A stretch of DNA of 64,000 nucleotides from Ensifer sp. Root278 (GTDB lineage Bacteria > Pseudomonadota > Alphaproteobacteria > Rhizobiales > Rhizobiaceae). Each line of letters opens with the position of its first letter. Position 1 is the first letter of the stretch. Where the stretch lies: positions 372,530 to 436,529 of the forward strand of contig NZ_LMJJ01000012.1 of assembly GCF_001429285.1 (NCBI RefSeq). Reading direction: 5' to 3'. The notes beneath the pieces are model-generated. The model searched no databases. It was not told where the DNA came from and saw only the letters and a list, made by a program, of their open reading frames with translations. Below, piece by piece: positions 37,481 to 47,260 of this stretch. The translations under genes were made by a program, and so were the position numbers.

Positions 37481-40003
37481 TCAGGCGGCCCGGTAATTGT
37501 AGTCGTCTGCCTGCGGCTCCAGCCGGAACTGCTCGACAAGCATCATCAACGTGTCGGCCTGGTGCGCGAGCGACCGGCTCGTCGCCGTGGCTTCCTCGAC
37601 CATGGAAGCGTTCTGCTGTGTCATCTGGTCCATCTGGTTGACCGAGCCGTTGACCTCGTTGAGCGCAACGGCCTGATCGCGGCTAGCGGTCGCGATCATC
37701 TCCACATGCTGGCTGACGGTGACGATCTGCGCGCTGATCGATGCCAGCACTTCGCCCGTTTCCTTGACCAGGTGCGAACCGGCATTGACCTCGTTCGTCG
37801 ACTTGTTGATGAGCCCCTTGATCTCGCGCGCGGCCTCTGCCGAACGCTGCGCCAGTTCACGCACTTCCTGGGCGACAACGGCAAAGCCCTTGCCTGCTTC
37901 ACCCGCACGCGCCGCCTCGATGCCGGCGTTCAGCGCCAACAGGTTCGTCTGGAAGGCGATGTCGTCGATCACCTCGATGATCTGCTCGATCTGGCGCGAG
38001 GCCTCCTCGATGCGTCCCATGGCGGCGATCGCGTTGGTGACGACGGTCGCTGAGCTGTCGGCGCTGCGCTTCGTCTGGATCACGGCATGGTTGGCTTCGC
38101 CGGCACGCTCGGCCGAAGAGCGAACGGTCACGGTGATCTGGTCGACCGCAGCGGCGGTTTCTTCAAGCGATGCCGCCTGGGCTTCCGTTCGCTTCGACAG
38201 CGAGTCGGCGGCATGATGCATGCTTGAACCGCTTTCCTGGATCGCCTGCGCATTGGCACGGATCTGGGAGAGCGTGTCCTGCAGCCGGATCAGCGAGCCG
38301 TTGAAGTCCTCGCGCAACTGTTCGAGACGACCGTGGAACGGAACCTCGATCTGGCGCGAGAGGTCGCCCTGCGCGAGACGGCCGAGACCGGCTGCAAGCT
38401 CGCTGACGGCCAGATCGATCTGACGATCGAGCTCCCGCTTTTCCCGATCGTTGCGGCTGCGCTCCATCTCGGCGCGAGTACGCTGCTCTTCGCTCTCGGC
38501 CTCGATGCGCACCTTGGAAAGCGCGTTCTCCTTGAAGACGCCGAGCGCGCGCGCCATGTCGCCGATTTCGTCACGACGGGCGTCGCCGTCGATCGCCGTG
38601 TCGAGGCGGCCATCGGCGAGGCGCCGCATGGCAGCGGTGATCTGACCGATCGGCTTCTTCAGCGTCAGCGTCAACGCAATGCCGGCAAGCAGCGCGATGA
38701 CGACGCCGCCGACGGTTGCGGCCACCGAGATCTGGTTTGCTTCCTGGCGTTCTGTTCCGGCGGCCACCTTCTGCTGCTCGGCAAAGCCGGTGAGATCGCC
38801 CCAGATCTGGTCGATCGATTGGCCGGCAGCGTCGAAGTCGGCGGTCCGCTTGACGGTGATTTCGACGAGCGCTGCGGCATCCTTCTTCATCGCCGTCAGG
38901 ATCGGCATCAGCGTATCGGCGATCTTGTCGAAGGAAGCGCCGTCACTGGCAACACCACGCAGCGTCGCCATGTTCTGTTGAACGGCAAGCGACTTGTCGA
39001 GCAGCTTCTGGCGGTTCTCTTCGTTCGTCTGCCCCATGAAAGTCGCAGCGGAAATCTGAATGTCCGTGATCGACGCGGCGAGCCGGCGGGTTGCGGTCAG
39101 TACCGATTCCGTCGTGACGATCTGCTCGTCGAGTTCGGCGAAGATCCGCGTCGCGTCACGCATCTTGCCGACCGATGCCGCCTCCAGGCGGAAGCTCGCA
39201 GTGCGGAAACGGTCGACATATTTGGAGATGCCGGCAAGCGTCTCCGGGCCGGCCGGCGCCTTCAGCAGCGAACCGATCTCGCTCGAAGCCGACGTGATCG
39301 TTTCGGCAAGCGATTTCTCGTCCTTCGGCAGCAGACGGAAGATGTCGCGCTCGGTGCGGCCGATCATCGGGAAGCGTTCCTTGACGGCCTTGAGCTTGTC
39401 GTCGACGGTGATCGCCTTGCTGACCTCGGTGCCGAATTCGTTGAAGAAGCGGCTGGCGCGCATCAGCTTTTCGGCTTCGCGCAACATGGTCTTGGCAGCG
39501 TTTTCGTTCTTCCGCACGGCGTATTGCAGCCGGTTCGATTCCTCGTTGATCTTGGAGCGCTCGATCAGCAGCGCGTCGAGGTTTGCCGCCATCGCTGCGC
39601 GCAGCTCCTGCTCGCCGACATGCAGCTTCCAGAGGCCATCAATGCGTGCCTCGATGTCGTTTGTCGCGGCGATTGCGGCCGTCAACTCGTCCTGACCGCT
39701 CTGGCCGGCGACCTGCGCGGCCGTCGCCGCAAGCACGTCCTTCTGAGCCGAAATCTTCGACTGGACGGCTTGCCTGGTTTCCTCGGTCGTCGAATGCAGG
39801 AAGGCGTTCATGCCCGCATAGACATCCTTGAAGCCGCTCAATGTCTGCAGCACGCTGTTGGAAATCTCCATGCGGCCCTGAAGCAGGCCGGATGCATAGA
39901 GACCGGTGATACCGACGGCACAGATGCTGACGACGAAGGGCAGGATGAAAAAGAGCACCTTCGTCTGGATCTTGAAACGGGCAAGAATTCTATCAATGAA
40001 CAT
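37481..40003 (-). CDS. Methyl-accepting chemotaxis protein with a long helical sensor domain
   Basis: A chemoreceptor of 840 aa. Membrane segment 1 is near residues 17-38 ([20 protein letters not shown]), followed by a roughly 380-residue periplasmic domain that is almost all helix, then membrane segment 2 ([20 protein letters not shown]), a HAMP domain ([20 protein letters not shown]) and the signalling tip ([20 protein letters not shown] then [20 protein letters not shown]). The sensor domain resembles helical bimodular type domains rather than Cache domains, so the ligand is unknown. The frame runs to 40171, but ATG 40003 has AAGGTG at a good distance. No C-terminal CheR-docking pentapeptide was recognised. 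Confidence 0.9.
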   Translation of the reverse strand: MFIDRILARFKIQTKVLFFILPFVVSICAVGITGLYASGLLQGRMEISNSVLQTLSGFKDVYAGMNAFLHSTTEETRQAVQSKISAQKDVLAATAAQVAGQSGQDELTAAIAATNDIEARIDGLWKLHVGEQELRAAMAANLDALLIERSKINEESNRLQYAVRKNENAAKTMLREAEKLMRASRFFNEFGTEVSKAITVDDKLKAVKERFPMIGRTERDIFRLLPKDEKSLAETITSASSEIGSLLKAPAGPETLAGISKYVDRFRTASFRLEAASVGKMRDATRIFAELDEQIVTTESVLTATRRLAASITDIQISAATFMGQTNEENRQKLLDKSLAVQQNMATLRGVASDGASFDKIADTLMPILTAMKKDAAALVEITVKRTADFDAAGQSIDQIWGDLTGFAEQQKVAAGTERQEANQISVAATVGGVVIALLAGIALTLTLKKPIGQITAAMRRLADGRLDTAIDGDARRDEIGDMARALGVFKENALSKVRIEAESEEQRTRAEMERSRNDREKRELDRQIDLAVSELAAGLGRLAQGDLSRQIEVPFHGRLEQLREDFNGSLIRLQDTLSQIRANAQAIQESGSSMHHAADSLSKRTEAQAASLEETAAAVDQITVTVRSSAERAGEANHAVIQTKRSADSSATVVTNAIAAMGRIEEASRQIEQIIEVIDDIAFQTNLLALNAGIEAARAGEAGKGFAVVAQEVRELAQRSAEAAREIKGLINKSTNEVNAGSHLVKETGEVLASISAQIVTVSQHVEMIATASRDQAVALNEVNGSVNQMDQMTQQNASMVEEATATSRSLAHQADTLMMLVEQFRLEPQADDYNYRAA

Positions 40004-40356
40004 TGAAAACACCTTGGCTCGCAGCTCGCATTCGCCTCCCCCGGCAGCTCGAGACGTCTCCGCCTTCAACGACAGGGCGTGAAGGTGCGAGCGATCGAGA
40101 GCCACCCGATGCGCAAACAGGCTGATGTTTTTCGGAAAATCATACGGCGCACGCCGCAAGTCCGTCGGCAATCATTGCGGATCCGCGTCACCACTCCTAG
40201 GCAACGTGGACCTGACGAACTCACATCGTCGCACTATCCAATTTGAACGATTAAAATTTATATAAGCGCGTTTCACCTGCGGCAGAAAATCCGAAGGTGC
40301 GCGGGGCGCTTCAACGGCGCCCGAGGAACCGGCCGTCTAGGGCCGGTTGCCTGAGA
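40004..40356. other. Upstream region of the chemoreceptor gene
   Basis: About 350 bases holding the chemoreceptor promoter. AACCGGCC at 40327-40334 and GGCCGGTT at 40341-40348 form an 8-bp hairpin just downstream of the 48-aa gene on the minus strand, without a T run. No other gene was seen. Confidence 0.5.
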
Positions 40357-40503
40357 TCAGAACCAAAGGGCCGGAAGGGCTGCAAGCGCGGCTACGGCGA
40401 AGAAAGCGATGAGGGCGAGGCGCGTGATCGCGGCCTTCTGCTGACGGCTTTCATCGGTGCGGGCGACCGCGATGGCGCGGGGACGGCGGCGTGGTTGGTT
40501 CAT
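40357..40503 (-). CDS. 48-aa single-pass membrane protein of unknown function
   Basis: A short gene with ATG at 40503 behind AGGACAGGATGCC and a TGA stop. The product starts with a strongly basic segment MNQPRRRPRAIAVARTDESR and ends in one hydrophobic helix (RLALIAFFAVAALAALPALW), so it should insert into the inner membrane with the N-terminus inside. It differs from the two 40-aa proteins in the accessory segment. It lies upstream of the chemoreceptor gene on the same strand, but the gap of about 350 bases suggests separate transcription. Confidence 0.6.
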   Translation of the reverse strand: MNQPRRRPRAIAVARTDESRQQKAAITRLALIAFFAVAALAALPALWF

Positions 40504-40738
40504 GGCATCCTGTCCTTGTCACATTCACCGGCAACCATCGGCCCGGATGAACCGGCTTGCCAGTCACACATATATTGCAGCCATGCCGTGGCGGAGGAAA
40601 GTCAAAAAATAGGAAACAGTGTTATTTCCGTTTACGCGACAATCCGATCACACCAACCGCCGGCTGTGCCGACGAGAATAAAGGTTCGATCAGAGCCGTT
40701 AACAATCGCTGAAGCACGACCCACCAAAAGCGGGGAGA

Positions 40739-41923
40739 TCAGGCGTCCTGCCCGGCAGCAAAGCCCGATGCCCAGGCCCATTGGAAATTGTAGCCGCCGA
40801 GCCAGCCGGTCACATCGACGCATTCGCCGATGAAGTAGAGCCCCGGTACCGCCTTCGCCTGCATCGTCTTGGAATCGAGCCCTTTGGTATCGACGCCGCC
40901 GAGCGTGACCTCGGCCGTGCGATAGCCTTCCGATCCGGCGGGCTTGATCGTCCAGGCCTGGATCGAAGACGAAAGCTGGTTGATCGTCTTGTCCGAGAGG
41001 TCGGCAAGCTGACGGCCGGTCAGCTTCGCGCCGTCGGCGAAAAACTGTGCGAGCCGGCGCGGCAGGATATCGCCAAGCGCCGTCTGCACCGCCTGCTTAC
41101 CGTGGGTACGGCGGATCTCCTTGAGGATCGCGGAGATGTCGATATCGGGCATCAGCCGCAACTCGATCTCCTGTCCCTCGCGCCAATAGGAAGAGATCTG
41201 CAGGATCGCCGGGCCGCTCAGGCCACGATGGGTGATCAGCACCGCCTCGCGAAAAGCCGTCTTGCCGAACCGGGCTTCGGCGTCGGCTGCGACGCCCGCC
41301 AGTTCGCCGATCGTTTCGAGTTGCGCCGGATCGAGGGTCAGCGGCACGAGGCCCGGCCGCGTTTCGACGATGCCAAGGCCGAACTGCTCGGCGATCCGGT
41401 AGGCGAGCCCGGTCGCACCCATCTTCGGAATCGACTTGCCGCCGCTGGCTATGACGAGCGATTGGGCATCGATAGGCCCCTCATCCGTCATGACGCGGAA
41501 GCCCGCCCCGTGGCGTTCGACGCTTTCGATCGTTGTCTCCAGCCGCAACTCGGCGTGCACATCACGCATTTCCGCGAGCAGCATCCTGATGATGTCCTTG
41601 GCCGAGTGGTTGCAGAAGAGCTGGCCGAGGGTCTTTTCGTGCCAGGCGATGCCGTGCTTTTCGACCAAGGCCAGGAAATCGCGCGGCGTATAACGCGCCA
41701 GTGCCGACTTGCAGAAATGCGGGTTGGCCGAAAGGAAATTCTTCGGCCCCGCATGGATATTGGTGAAGTTGCAGCGACCACCGCCGGAGATGCGGATCTT
41801 CTCGCCGGGTGCCTTGGCATGGTCGAGCACAGCCGCGCGGCGGCCGCGCTTGCCCGCTTCGATGGCGCACATCATGCCCGCAGCACCGGCGCCGATGATG
41901 ACCACATCCTTCTTCTCAGCCAC
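40739..41923 (-). CDS. NAD(P)/FAD-dependent oxidoreductase of the HI0933/YhiN family
   Basis: A flavoprotein of about 394 aa with an unestablished physiological role. A dinucleotide-binding Rossmann motif starts the protein (VVIIGAGAAGMMCAIEAGKR), followed by the family marker GEKIRISGGGRCNFTN and, near the C-terminus, GLYFIGECVDVTGWLGGYNF, which closes the FAD site. I chose GTG at 41923 as start (GGGGTG at spacing 4) because the longer frame from ATG 41989 adds a segment without similarity to the Rossmann fold. It is divergent from the puuA-like gene. Confidence 0.85.
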   Translation of the reverse strand: MAEKKDVVIIGAGAAGMMCAIEAGKRGRRAAVLDHAKAPGEKIRISGGGRCNFTNIHAGPKNFLSANPHFCKSALARYTPRDFLALVEKHGIAWHEKTLGQLFCNHSAKDIIRMLLAEMRDVHAELRLETTIESVERHGAGFRVMTDEGPIDAQSLVIASGGKSIPKMGATGLAYRIAEQFGLGIVETRPGLVPLTLDPAQLETIGELAGVAADAEARFGKTAFREAVLITHRGLSGPAILQISSYWREGQEIELRLMPDIDISAILKEIRRTHGKQAVQTALGDILPRRLAQFFADGAKLTGRQLADLSDKTINQLSSSIQAWTIKPAGSEGYRTAEVTLGGVDTKGLDSKTMQAKAVPGLYFIGECVDVTGWLGGYNFQWAWASGFAAGQDA

Positions 41924-42047
41924 GAAACACCCCAGCTCTTTTGTCTTTCCTTCCCGGTGGCAAAGAAGAAAGTCAATGACCAAGCCCATCTAGCCAATTG
42001 CCAATCTGTGGTTATGATGCGTCATCCGAAGCCAAAACCGGTGATTT

Positions 42048-43484
42048 ATGCCCTCCAAGAGAAGTGCTGCCCAACAAACAACGAAAATCAGCAAAACTTC
42101 GAAAATACCCCCCGCCTTGCACTCCCTCCGCGGTGTGAAGACCTGGAAGGAAGCCACGGACTGGCTCAAGATCCGCGGTATCGAAGACGTCGAATGCATC
42201 ACGCCCGACCTTGCCGGCGTGCCTCGCGGCAAGATGATGCCGACCTCGAAATTCACGTCCAACACCTCGCTGGCGCTCCCCTCGGCCGTCTACCGGCACA
42301 CGATCTCGGGCGAATATCCTGACGAAACCGGGCAGTTCCGCTACGATTCGCGCGACAGCGATATCAAGCTCGTGCCTGATCTCTCCACCCTTTCGGTCGT
42401 GCCCTGGGAGACCGACCCGACGGCGCAGGTGATCTGCGACATCGTCGGTTCGCAGGGTGAGCAGATCAGCTACACGCCGCGCAACGTCCTGAAGCGCGTG
42501 GTCGACCTTTACAAGAAGAAGGGCTGGAAACCGGTCGTCGCACCGGAAATCGAATTCTACCTCGTCGCCACCAATGACGACCCTGACTATCCCCTGCATC
42601 CACCGAAAGGTCGCTCCGGTCGCTCGATCCTTGGCGGTCAGGGCTATTCGATTGCCGGCATCAACGAGTTCGACGAGCTGATCGACGACATCTACCACTT
42701 CTCCGAGAAGCAGGGTCTCGAGATCGACACGCTGATCCATGAAGAGGGACCGGCGCAGCTCGAGATCAACCTTCGCCACGGCGACCCGATCGAGCTGGCC
42801 GACCAGGTCTTCCTGTTCAAGCGCACGATCCGCGAGGCGGCGCTGAAACACGGCATCTATGCCACCTTTATGGCCAAGCCGATGCAGGGCCAGCCGGGTT
42901 CGGCGATGCACATCCACCAGTCGGTGGTCGAAATCAACACCGGCCGGAACCTGTTTTCGAACCCGGATGGATCGGCATCGAAGGAATTCTTCCACTTCAT
43001 CGGCGGCATGCAGCACTACGTGCCGCGCACGCTGGTCATGATGGCGCCCTATGTGAACTCCTTCCGCCGGCTGACGCCCGACATGTCGGCGCCGGTTAAT
43101 ACCGCCTGGGGCTACGACAACCGCACGACCGCCTTCCGCATCCCGGTGTCGGAACCGGTCGCCCGGCGCATCGAGAACCGGCTGCCGAGCTCGGATGCCA
43201 ACCCCTACCTGGCGCTCGCGGCCTCGCTTGCCTGCGGCTATCTCGGCATCGTCGAACAGCGGGAGCCGACGGCACCGACCGAGGACACGGCCAACGAGGG
43301 CGAGATCGACCTGCCGCGCGGCCTGCTCGAAGCTGTCGCTCTGCTCGAATCGGCACCATCGCTTGCGGAGGTGCTGAGCCCTGAGTTCATCGCCATCTAT
43401 GCCGGCGTCAAACGTGGCGAGTTCGAAACCTTCATGCAGGTCATCAGTCCCTGGGAACGCGAATTCCTGCTTCTCAACGTCTGA
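42048..43484 (+). CDS. puuA: Glutamine synthetase family protein, gamma-glutamylputrescine synthetase-like
   Basis: Glutamine synthetase superfamily ligase of 478 aa. Conserved motifs include EIEFYL near residue 165, the nucleotide/glutamate site GSAMHIHQSVVEINTGRN and the arginine-rich NRTTAFRIP followed by RRIENRLPSSDANPYLALAA. The sequence departs from GlnA in the parts that select ammonia and fits the PuuA class, which joins glutamate to putrescine. It is followed 16 bases later by a PuuB-like oxidase gene and shares the window with potFGHI, which supports putrescine breakdown. Substrate preference is an inference; other amines are possible. Confidence 0.8.
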   Translation: MPSKRSAAQQTTKISKTSKIPPALHSLRGVKTWKEATDWLKIRGIEDVECITPDLAGVPRGKMMPTSKFTSNTSLALPSAVYRHTISGEYPDETGQFRYDSRDSDIKLVPDLSTLSVVPWETDPTAQVICDIVGSQGEQISYTPRNVLKRVVDLYKKKGWKPVVAPEIEFYLVATNDDPDYPLHPPKGRSGRSILGGQGYSIAGINEFDELIDDIYHFSEKQGLEIDTLIHEEGPAQLEINLRHGDPIELADQVFLFKRTIREAALKHGIYATFMAKPMQGQPGSAMHIHQSVVEINTGRNLFSNPDGSASKEFFHFIGGMQHYVPRTLVMMAPYVNSFRRLTPDMSAPVNTAWGYDNRTTAFRIPVSEPVARRIENRLPSSDANPYLALAASLACGYLGIVEQREPTAPTEDTANEGEIDLPRGLLEAVALLESAPSLAEVLSPEFIAIYAGVKRGEFETFMQVISPWEREFLLLNV

Positions 43485-43499
43485 CCTCAGAGGTTCTCC

Positions 43500-44786
43500 A
43501 TGCCCTGGCAAAGCCCGATCTCGCCCGGTTACTCCTGGTATGAGGCGACCGTTCCGGATCGACCGGAGTATCCCGCCATGCCCGGATCGCGGAAAGCCAA
43601 CGTCGCGATCGTCGGCGGTGGCTATACCGGGCTGCAGGCCGCCTGGAACCTGGCGCGGCAGGGCGTCGACGTCACCGTGATCGACGCCTGCCGCTTCGGC
43701 GACGGTGCCTCTGGCCGCAATGGCGGCCAGTTCGGCACCGGGCAGCGCGCCTGGGCGGACGAGACCGAGACAAGCCTTGGTCATGAGCGGGCACAGGCGC
43801 TCTTCGACATGGCGGAGAATGCCAAGCGCTATGTGCTCGACTTCGCAAGCGCCCACGAAATCGACATCGAGTTCGTGCCCGGCCAGCTCTCGGTCGGCCA
43901 CAAGAAGAGCTTCGAAAAAGACTATCGCGACCATGCGGAAGCGATGGCAACACGCTTCGGCTATCCGCATCTCTCCTTCATGGATCGGGAGGAAACCGCA
44001 AGCCGGCTCGGATCGAGCCACTACCACTTCGGCATCCGCGATGCCGGCACCGGCCATATCCACCCGATGAAGCTGCTGGTCGGCCTTGCGAAACAGGCCG
44101 CCCTTGCCGGTGCCAATCTCTTCGAGCAGACGAAGGCAACCAAGATCGAGCGCCAAAGCGGCACGATCGTCATCACCACCGACCGCGGCACGATCACCGC
44201 CGACCGCGCGCTCGTCGCCTGCAACGCCTATATCGGCAATCTCGAGCCGGTGAGCGCCAGCCACGTCATGCCGATCCGCTCCTTCATCGGCGCAACGACG
44301 GTGCTTTCCGACCACCCAAAGGTCATTCCCGGCGGCGAATCGGTCGATGATTCGCGCTTCGTCGTGCGCTATTTCCGCAAGTCGCGGGACGGGCGGCTGC
44401 TCTTCGGCGGCCGCGAGGCCTATACCGCTGACAATCCGCTCGATATCTCGACCCACATCCGCCGGCAGATCAGCGAGATCTATCCGGAACTTGCCAATAT
44501 CGAGATCACCCATGCCTGGGGCGGCTCGGTCGGCATCACCATGCCGCGCACGCCCTTCTGTCGCGAAGTGATGCCCGGCGTCACCTCGATCGGCGGCTAT
44601 TCCGGCCACGGCGTGATGCTCTCCAACTATTGCGGCAAGCTCTATGCCGACCTGGCGCTCGGAAAGGATACCGAGCTCGATCTGCTGAAAGCCCTGAAAA
44701 TCCCGGCTTTTCCCGGTGGTACGCGGTTCCGCTCCGCCCTTCTCTTCCTCGCGTTAAGCTGGTACGCATTACGTGACAGGTTCTGA
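43500..44786 (+). CDS. puuB: FAD-dependent oxidase, gamma-glutamylputrescine oxidase-like
   Basis: A 428-aa DadA/PuuB-type flavoenzyme. The FAD-binding motif is VAIVGGGYTGLQAAWNLARQ near residue 36, followed by GASGRNGGQFGTGQRAWADE and, near the C-terminus, the flavin contact segment TSIGGYSGHGVMLSNYCGKL. PuuB oxidises the gamma-glutamyl derivative of putrescine to an aldehyde with hydrogen peroxide as by-product. The 16-base gap from the puuA-like gene with AGAGG in front of its ATG argues for one operon. The next enzymes of the route (PuuC, PuuD) are not in this window. Confidence 0.82.
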   Translation: MPWQSPISPGYSWYEATVPDRPEYPAMPGSRKANVAIVGGGYTGLQAAWNLARQGVDVTVIDACRFGDGASGRNGGQFGTGQRAWADETETSLGHERAQALFDMAENAKRYVLDFASAHEIDIEFVPGQLSVGHKKSFEKDYRDHAEAMATRFGYPHLSFMDREETASRLGSSHYHFGIRDAGTGHIHPMKLLVGLAKQAALAGANLFEQTKATKIERQSGTIVITTDRGTITADRALVACNAYIGNLEPVSASHVMPIRSFIGATTVLSDHPKVIPGGESVDDSRFVVRYFRKSRDGRLLFGGREAYTADNPLDISTHIRRQISEIYPELANIEITHAWGGSVGITMPRTPFCREVMPGVTSIGGYSGHGVMLSNYCGKLYADLALGKDTELDLLKALKIPAFPGGTRFRSALLFLALSWYALRDRF

Positions 44787-44882
44787 GAAGCCCTCGCGGC
44801 GGCATTTTATTGCGCCGCACCCTAGCGCATTTAAATCGATTAGATTATATGTGTCCGTGACCTGAACAGATCGAGATATCCC

Positions 44883-46358
44883 ATGAGCAGCCAGATCATT
44901 CCCGTCGAACCATTTGACTATGTGGTGTTCGGGGGCACCGGCGATCTTGCGGAGCGCAAGCTGTTGCCGGCGCTCTATCACCGGCAACTGGAAGGCCAGA
45001 TCACCGAGCCGACCCGCATCATCGGGGCGTCGCGCGCAGCACTGAGCCATGAGGACTATCGCAAATTCGCCGTCGATGCGCTGAAGGAACATCTGAAGGC
45101 GGACGAGTACAAGGAAGAGGAAGTCGCCAAGTTCGCCGCGCGCCTGTTCTATGTTTCCGTCGACGCCAAGTCGGACCAGGGCTGGGACGCACTGAAGAAG
45201 ATCCTCGAAGAGGGCAAGGAGCGTATCCGCGCCTTCTATCTCGCTGTCGGCCCGGCGATCTTCGGCGACATTTCCGAACGCATCCGCGATCACAAGCTGA
45301 TCACCAAGAATACCCGCATCGTCGTCGAAAAGCCGATCGGCCGCGACCTCGCATCGGCGACCGAGCTCAACGACACGATCGGCAAGGTCTTCCGCGAAGA
45401 GCAGATCTTCCGTATCGACCACTATCTCGGCAAGGAGACGGTGCAGAACCTGATGGCGCTGCGCTTCGCCAATGCGCTCTACGAGCCGCTGTGGAACTCC
45501 GCCCATATCGACCACGTGCAGATCACCGTGGCGGAAGCCGTCGGCCTCGAAAACCGCGCCGGCTATTACGACAAGGCCGGTGCACTTCGCGACATGGTGC
45601 AGAACCACATCCTCCAGCTCGTCTGCTTCGTCGCCATGGAAGCGCCGACCTCGATGGACGCGGAAGCGGTCCGCGACGAAAAGCTCAAGGTTCTGCGCGC
45701 GCTGAAGCCGATCACCTCGTCCAACGTCGAACAGGTGACGGTGCGCGGCCAGTACCGCGCCGGCGCCTCTGCCGGCGGTCCGGTCAAGGGCTATCTCGAA
45801 GAGCTCGAAGGCGGCGTTTCGAACACCGAGACCTTCGTGGCGATCAAGGCCGAGGTCAGCAACTGGCGCTGGGCCGGCGTGCCCTTCTACATCCGTACAG
45901 GCAAGCGCCTTGCCGGCCGCATGTCGGAAATCGTCATCACCTTCAAGCAGATTCCGCACTCGATCTTCGACAACAACGCCGGCCGTATCTCCGCCAACCA
46001 GCTGGTCATTCGCCTGCAGCCGAACGAAGGCGTGAAGCAGTCGCTGATGATCAAGGATCCTGGCCCGGGCGGCATGCGCCTGCGTAACGTTTCGCTCGAT
46101 ATGAGCTTTGCCGAGGCATTTGCCGTGCGCAATGCCGACGCCTATGAGCGGCTGCTCTTCGACGTCGTCCGCAACAACCAGACGCTGTTCGTACGCCGCG
46201 ACGAGGTCGAGGCCGCATGGAAGTGGGTCGACCCGATCCTGAAGGCCTGGGAGGAAACCGGGCAGCAGGTTCAGGGCTATACCGCCGGCACCTGGGGTCC
46301 GAGCCAGTCGATCGCGCTGATCGAGCGCGACGGCCGCACTTGGAACGATGCGATATAG
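44883..46358 (+). CDS. zwf: Glucose-6-phosphate 1-dehydrogenase
   Basis: Oxidises glucose-6-phosphate to 6-phosphogluconolactone with NADP+ (or NAD+). The 491-aa protein has the coenzyme motif VVFGGTGDLAERKLLPALYH near residue 15 and the active-site signature FRIDHYLGKETVQN with the catalytic lysine in the second part. It is the first gene of zwf-pgl-edd; the pgl start lies 8 bases after the zwf stop. AGATTATAT at 44840-44850, some 35 bases upstream, could be part of its promoter. The cluster feeds the Entner-Doudoroff pathway, the main glucose route in rhizobia. Confidence 0.95.
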   Translation: MSSQIIPVEPFDYVVFGGTGDLAERKLLPALYHRQLEGQITEPTRIIGASRAALSHEDYRKFAVDALKEHLKADEYKEEEVAKFAARLFYVSVDAKSDQGWDALKKILEEGKERIRAFYLAVGPAIFGDISERIRDHKLITKNTRIVVEKPIGRDLASATELNDTIGKVFREEQIFRIDHYLGKETVQNLMALRFANALYEPLWNSAHIDHVQITVAEAVGLENRAGYYDKAGALRDMVQNHILQLVCFVAMEAPTSMDAEAVRDEKLKVLRALKPITSSNVEQVTVRGQYRAGASAGGPVKGYLEELEGGVSNTETFVAIKAEVSNWRWAGVPFYIRTGKRLAGRMSEIVITFKQIPHSIFDNNAGRISANQLVIRLQPNEGVKQSLMIKDPGPGGMRLRNVSLDMSFAEAFAVRNADAYERLLFDVVRNNQTLFVRRDEVEAAWKWVDPILKAWEETGQQVQGYTAGTWGPSQSIALIERDGRTWNDAI

Positions 46359-46366
46359 GTGCGACC

Positions 46367-47065
46367 ATGACGACAGAGCTTCATACATTTGAAAACGGTG
46401 CGGCACTCGCAGAGGGCTTGGCTGACGCCGTAAGCAGCGCACTTTCTGCCGGCATTGCAGCACGCGGTTCGGCGAGCATCGCAGTCTCCGGCGGCTCGAC
46501 CCCCAAGGCTTTCTTCAAGGCGCTGTCCAAAAAGGACATCGCCTGGGACAAGGTAACCGTGACGCTCGTTGACGAACGTTTCGTGCCGCCGGAAAGTGAT
46601 CGCTCCAACCATGGCCTGGTTGCCAGCAACCTGCTTCAGGACAAGGCGGCCGCGGCCAAGTTCCTGCCGCTCTACCATGCGGCCCCGACCGCCGAGGCGG
46701 CCGCTGAAATCGCAAGCCGGGAAACGGCAGCAATCGGCGCGCCGTTCGACGTCGCCATTCTCGGCATGGGAACGGACGGGCACACCGCGTCGTTCTTCCC
46801 GGGCGGATCGCAACTCGCGCGTGCCATCGATCCGGCGACGCCGCGCGGCGTGATCACCATGGAGGCGGAAGGTGCCGGCGAAACCCGCCTGACGCTGACC
46901 TTCGCCAGCCTTCAGGATGCGCGGCTTCTGGTGCTGCACATCGAAGGCGAAGGCAAGAAGACCGTTCTCGCCAAGGCTGAAGAGGCCGGCGACGAGAAGG
47001 ACATGCCGATCCGCGCGATGCTGCGCCGTGCCGCATCGCCGGTGCAGATTTATTGGGCGCCGTAG
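46367..47065 (+). CDS. pgl: 6-phosphogluconolactonase
   Basis: Hydrolyses 6-phosphogluconolactone to 6-phosphogluconate. The 232-aa protein shows the family motifs IAVSGGSTPKAFFKALSKKD, VTLVDERFVPPESDRSNHGL and GMGTDGHTASFFPGG. The ATG at 46367 is 8 bases after the zwf stop, with TAGGTGCG in front, so it is translated from the zwf mRNA. The open frame beginning earlier at 46217 lies inside zwf and is not used. It is followed by a gap of 195 bases before edd. Confidence 0.95.
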   Translation: MTTELHTFENGAALAEGLADAVSSALSAGIAARGSASIAVSGGSTPKAFFKALSKKDIAWDKVTVTLVDERFVPPESDRSNHGLVASNLLQDKAAAAKFLPLYHAAPTAEAAAEIASRETAAIGAPFDVAILGMGTDGHTASFFPGGSQLARAIDPATPRGVITMEAEGAGETRLTLTFASLQDARLLVLHIEGEGKKTVLAKAEEAGDEKDMPIRAMLRRAASPVQIYWAP

Positions 47066-47260
47066 ATCGACTGCTGTTGGGTTGAATTGGCCCAATATCA
47101 AAGTGGAGACACGTTCAGCCGGTGGCGCGCTCCCGCCTGAACGGGAAAGTGTTTCTGAGAACATGCCGGGACGCGACGTGCGCTCTCCCAAGCTCGCCGC
47201 GCTCCGGACCGATGACTGGATGAAGATGAGGAGCTTCAAGGCTCCGGAACAGGATTTGCC
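47066..47260. other. Gap between pgl and edd
   Basis: 195 bases with no open frame of note. Length leaves room for a separate edd promoter or a regulatory leader. No terminator-like hairpin was seen, so readthrough from pgl is likely. Confidence 0.4.

Noticed and set aside
42012-44609. 865-codon open frame on the minus strand
   Set aside because: It lies opposite the well-supported puuA and puuB-like genes and results from high GC content; its translation has no recognisable domain.
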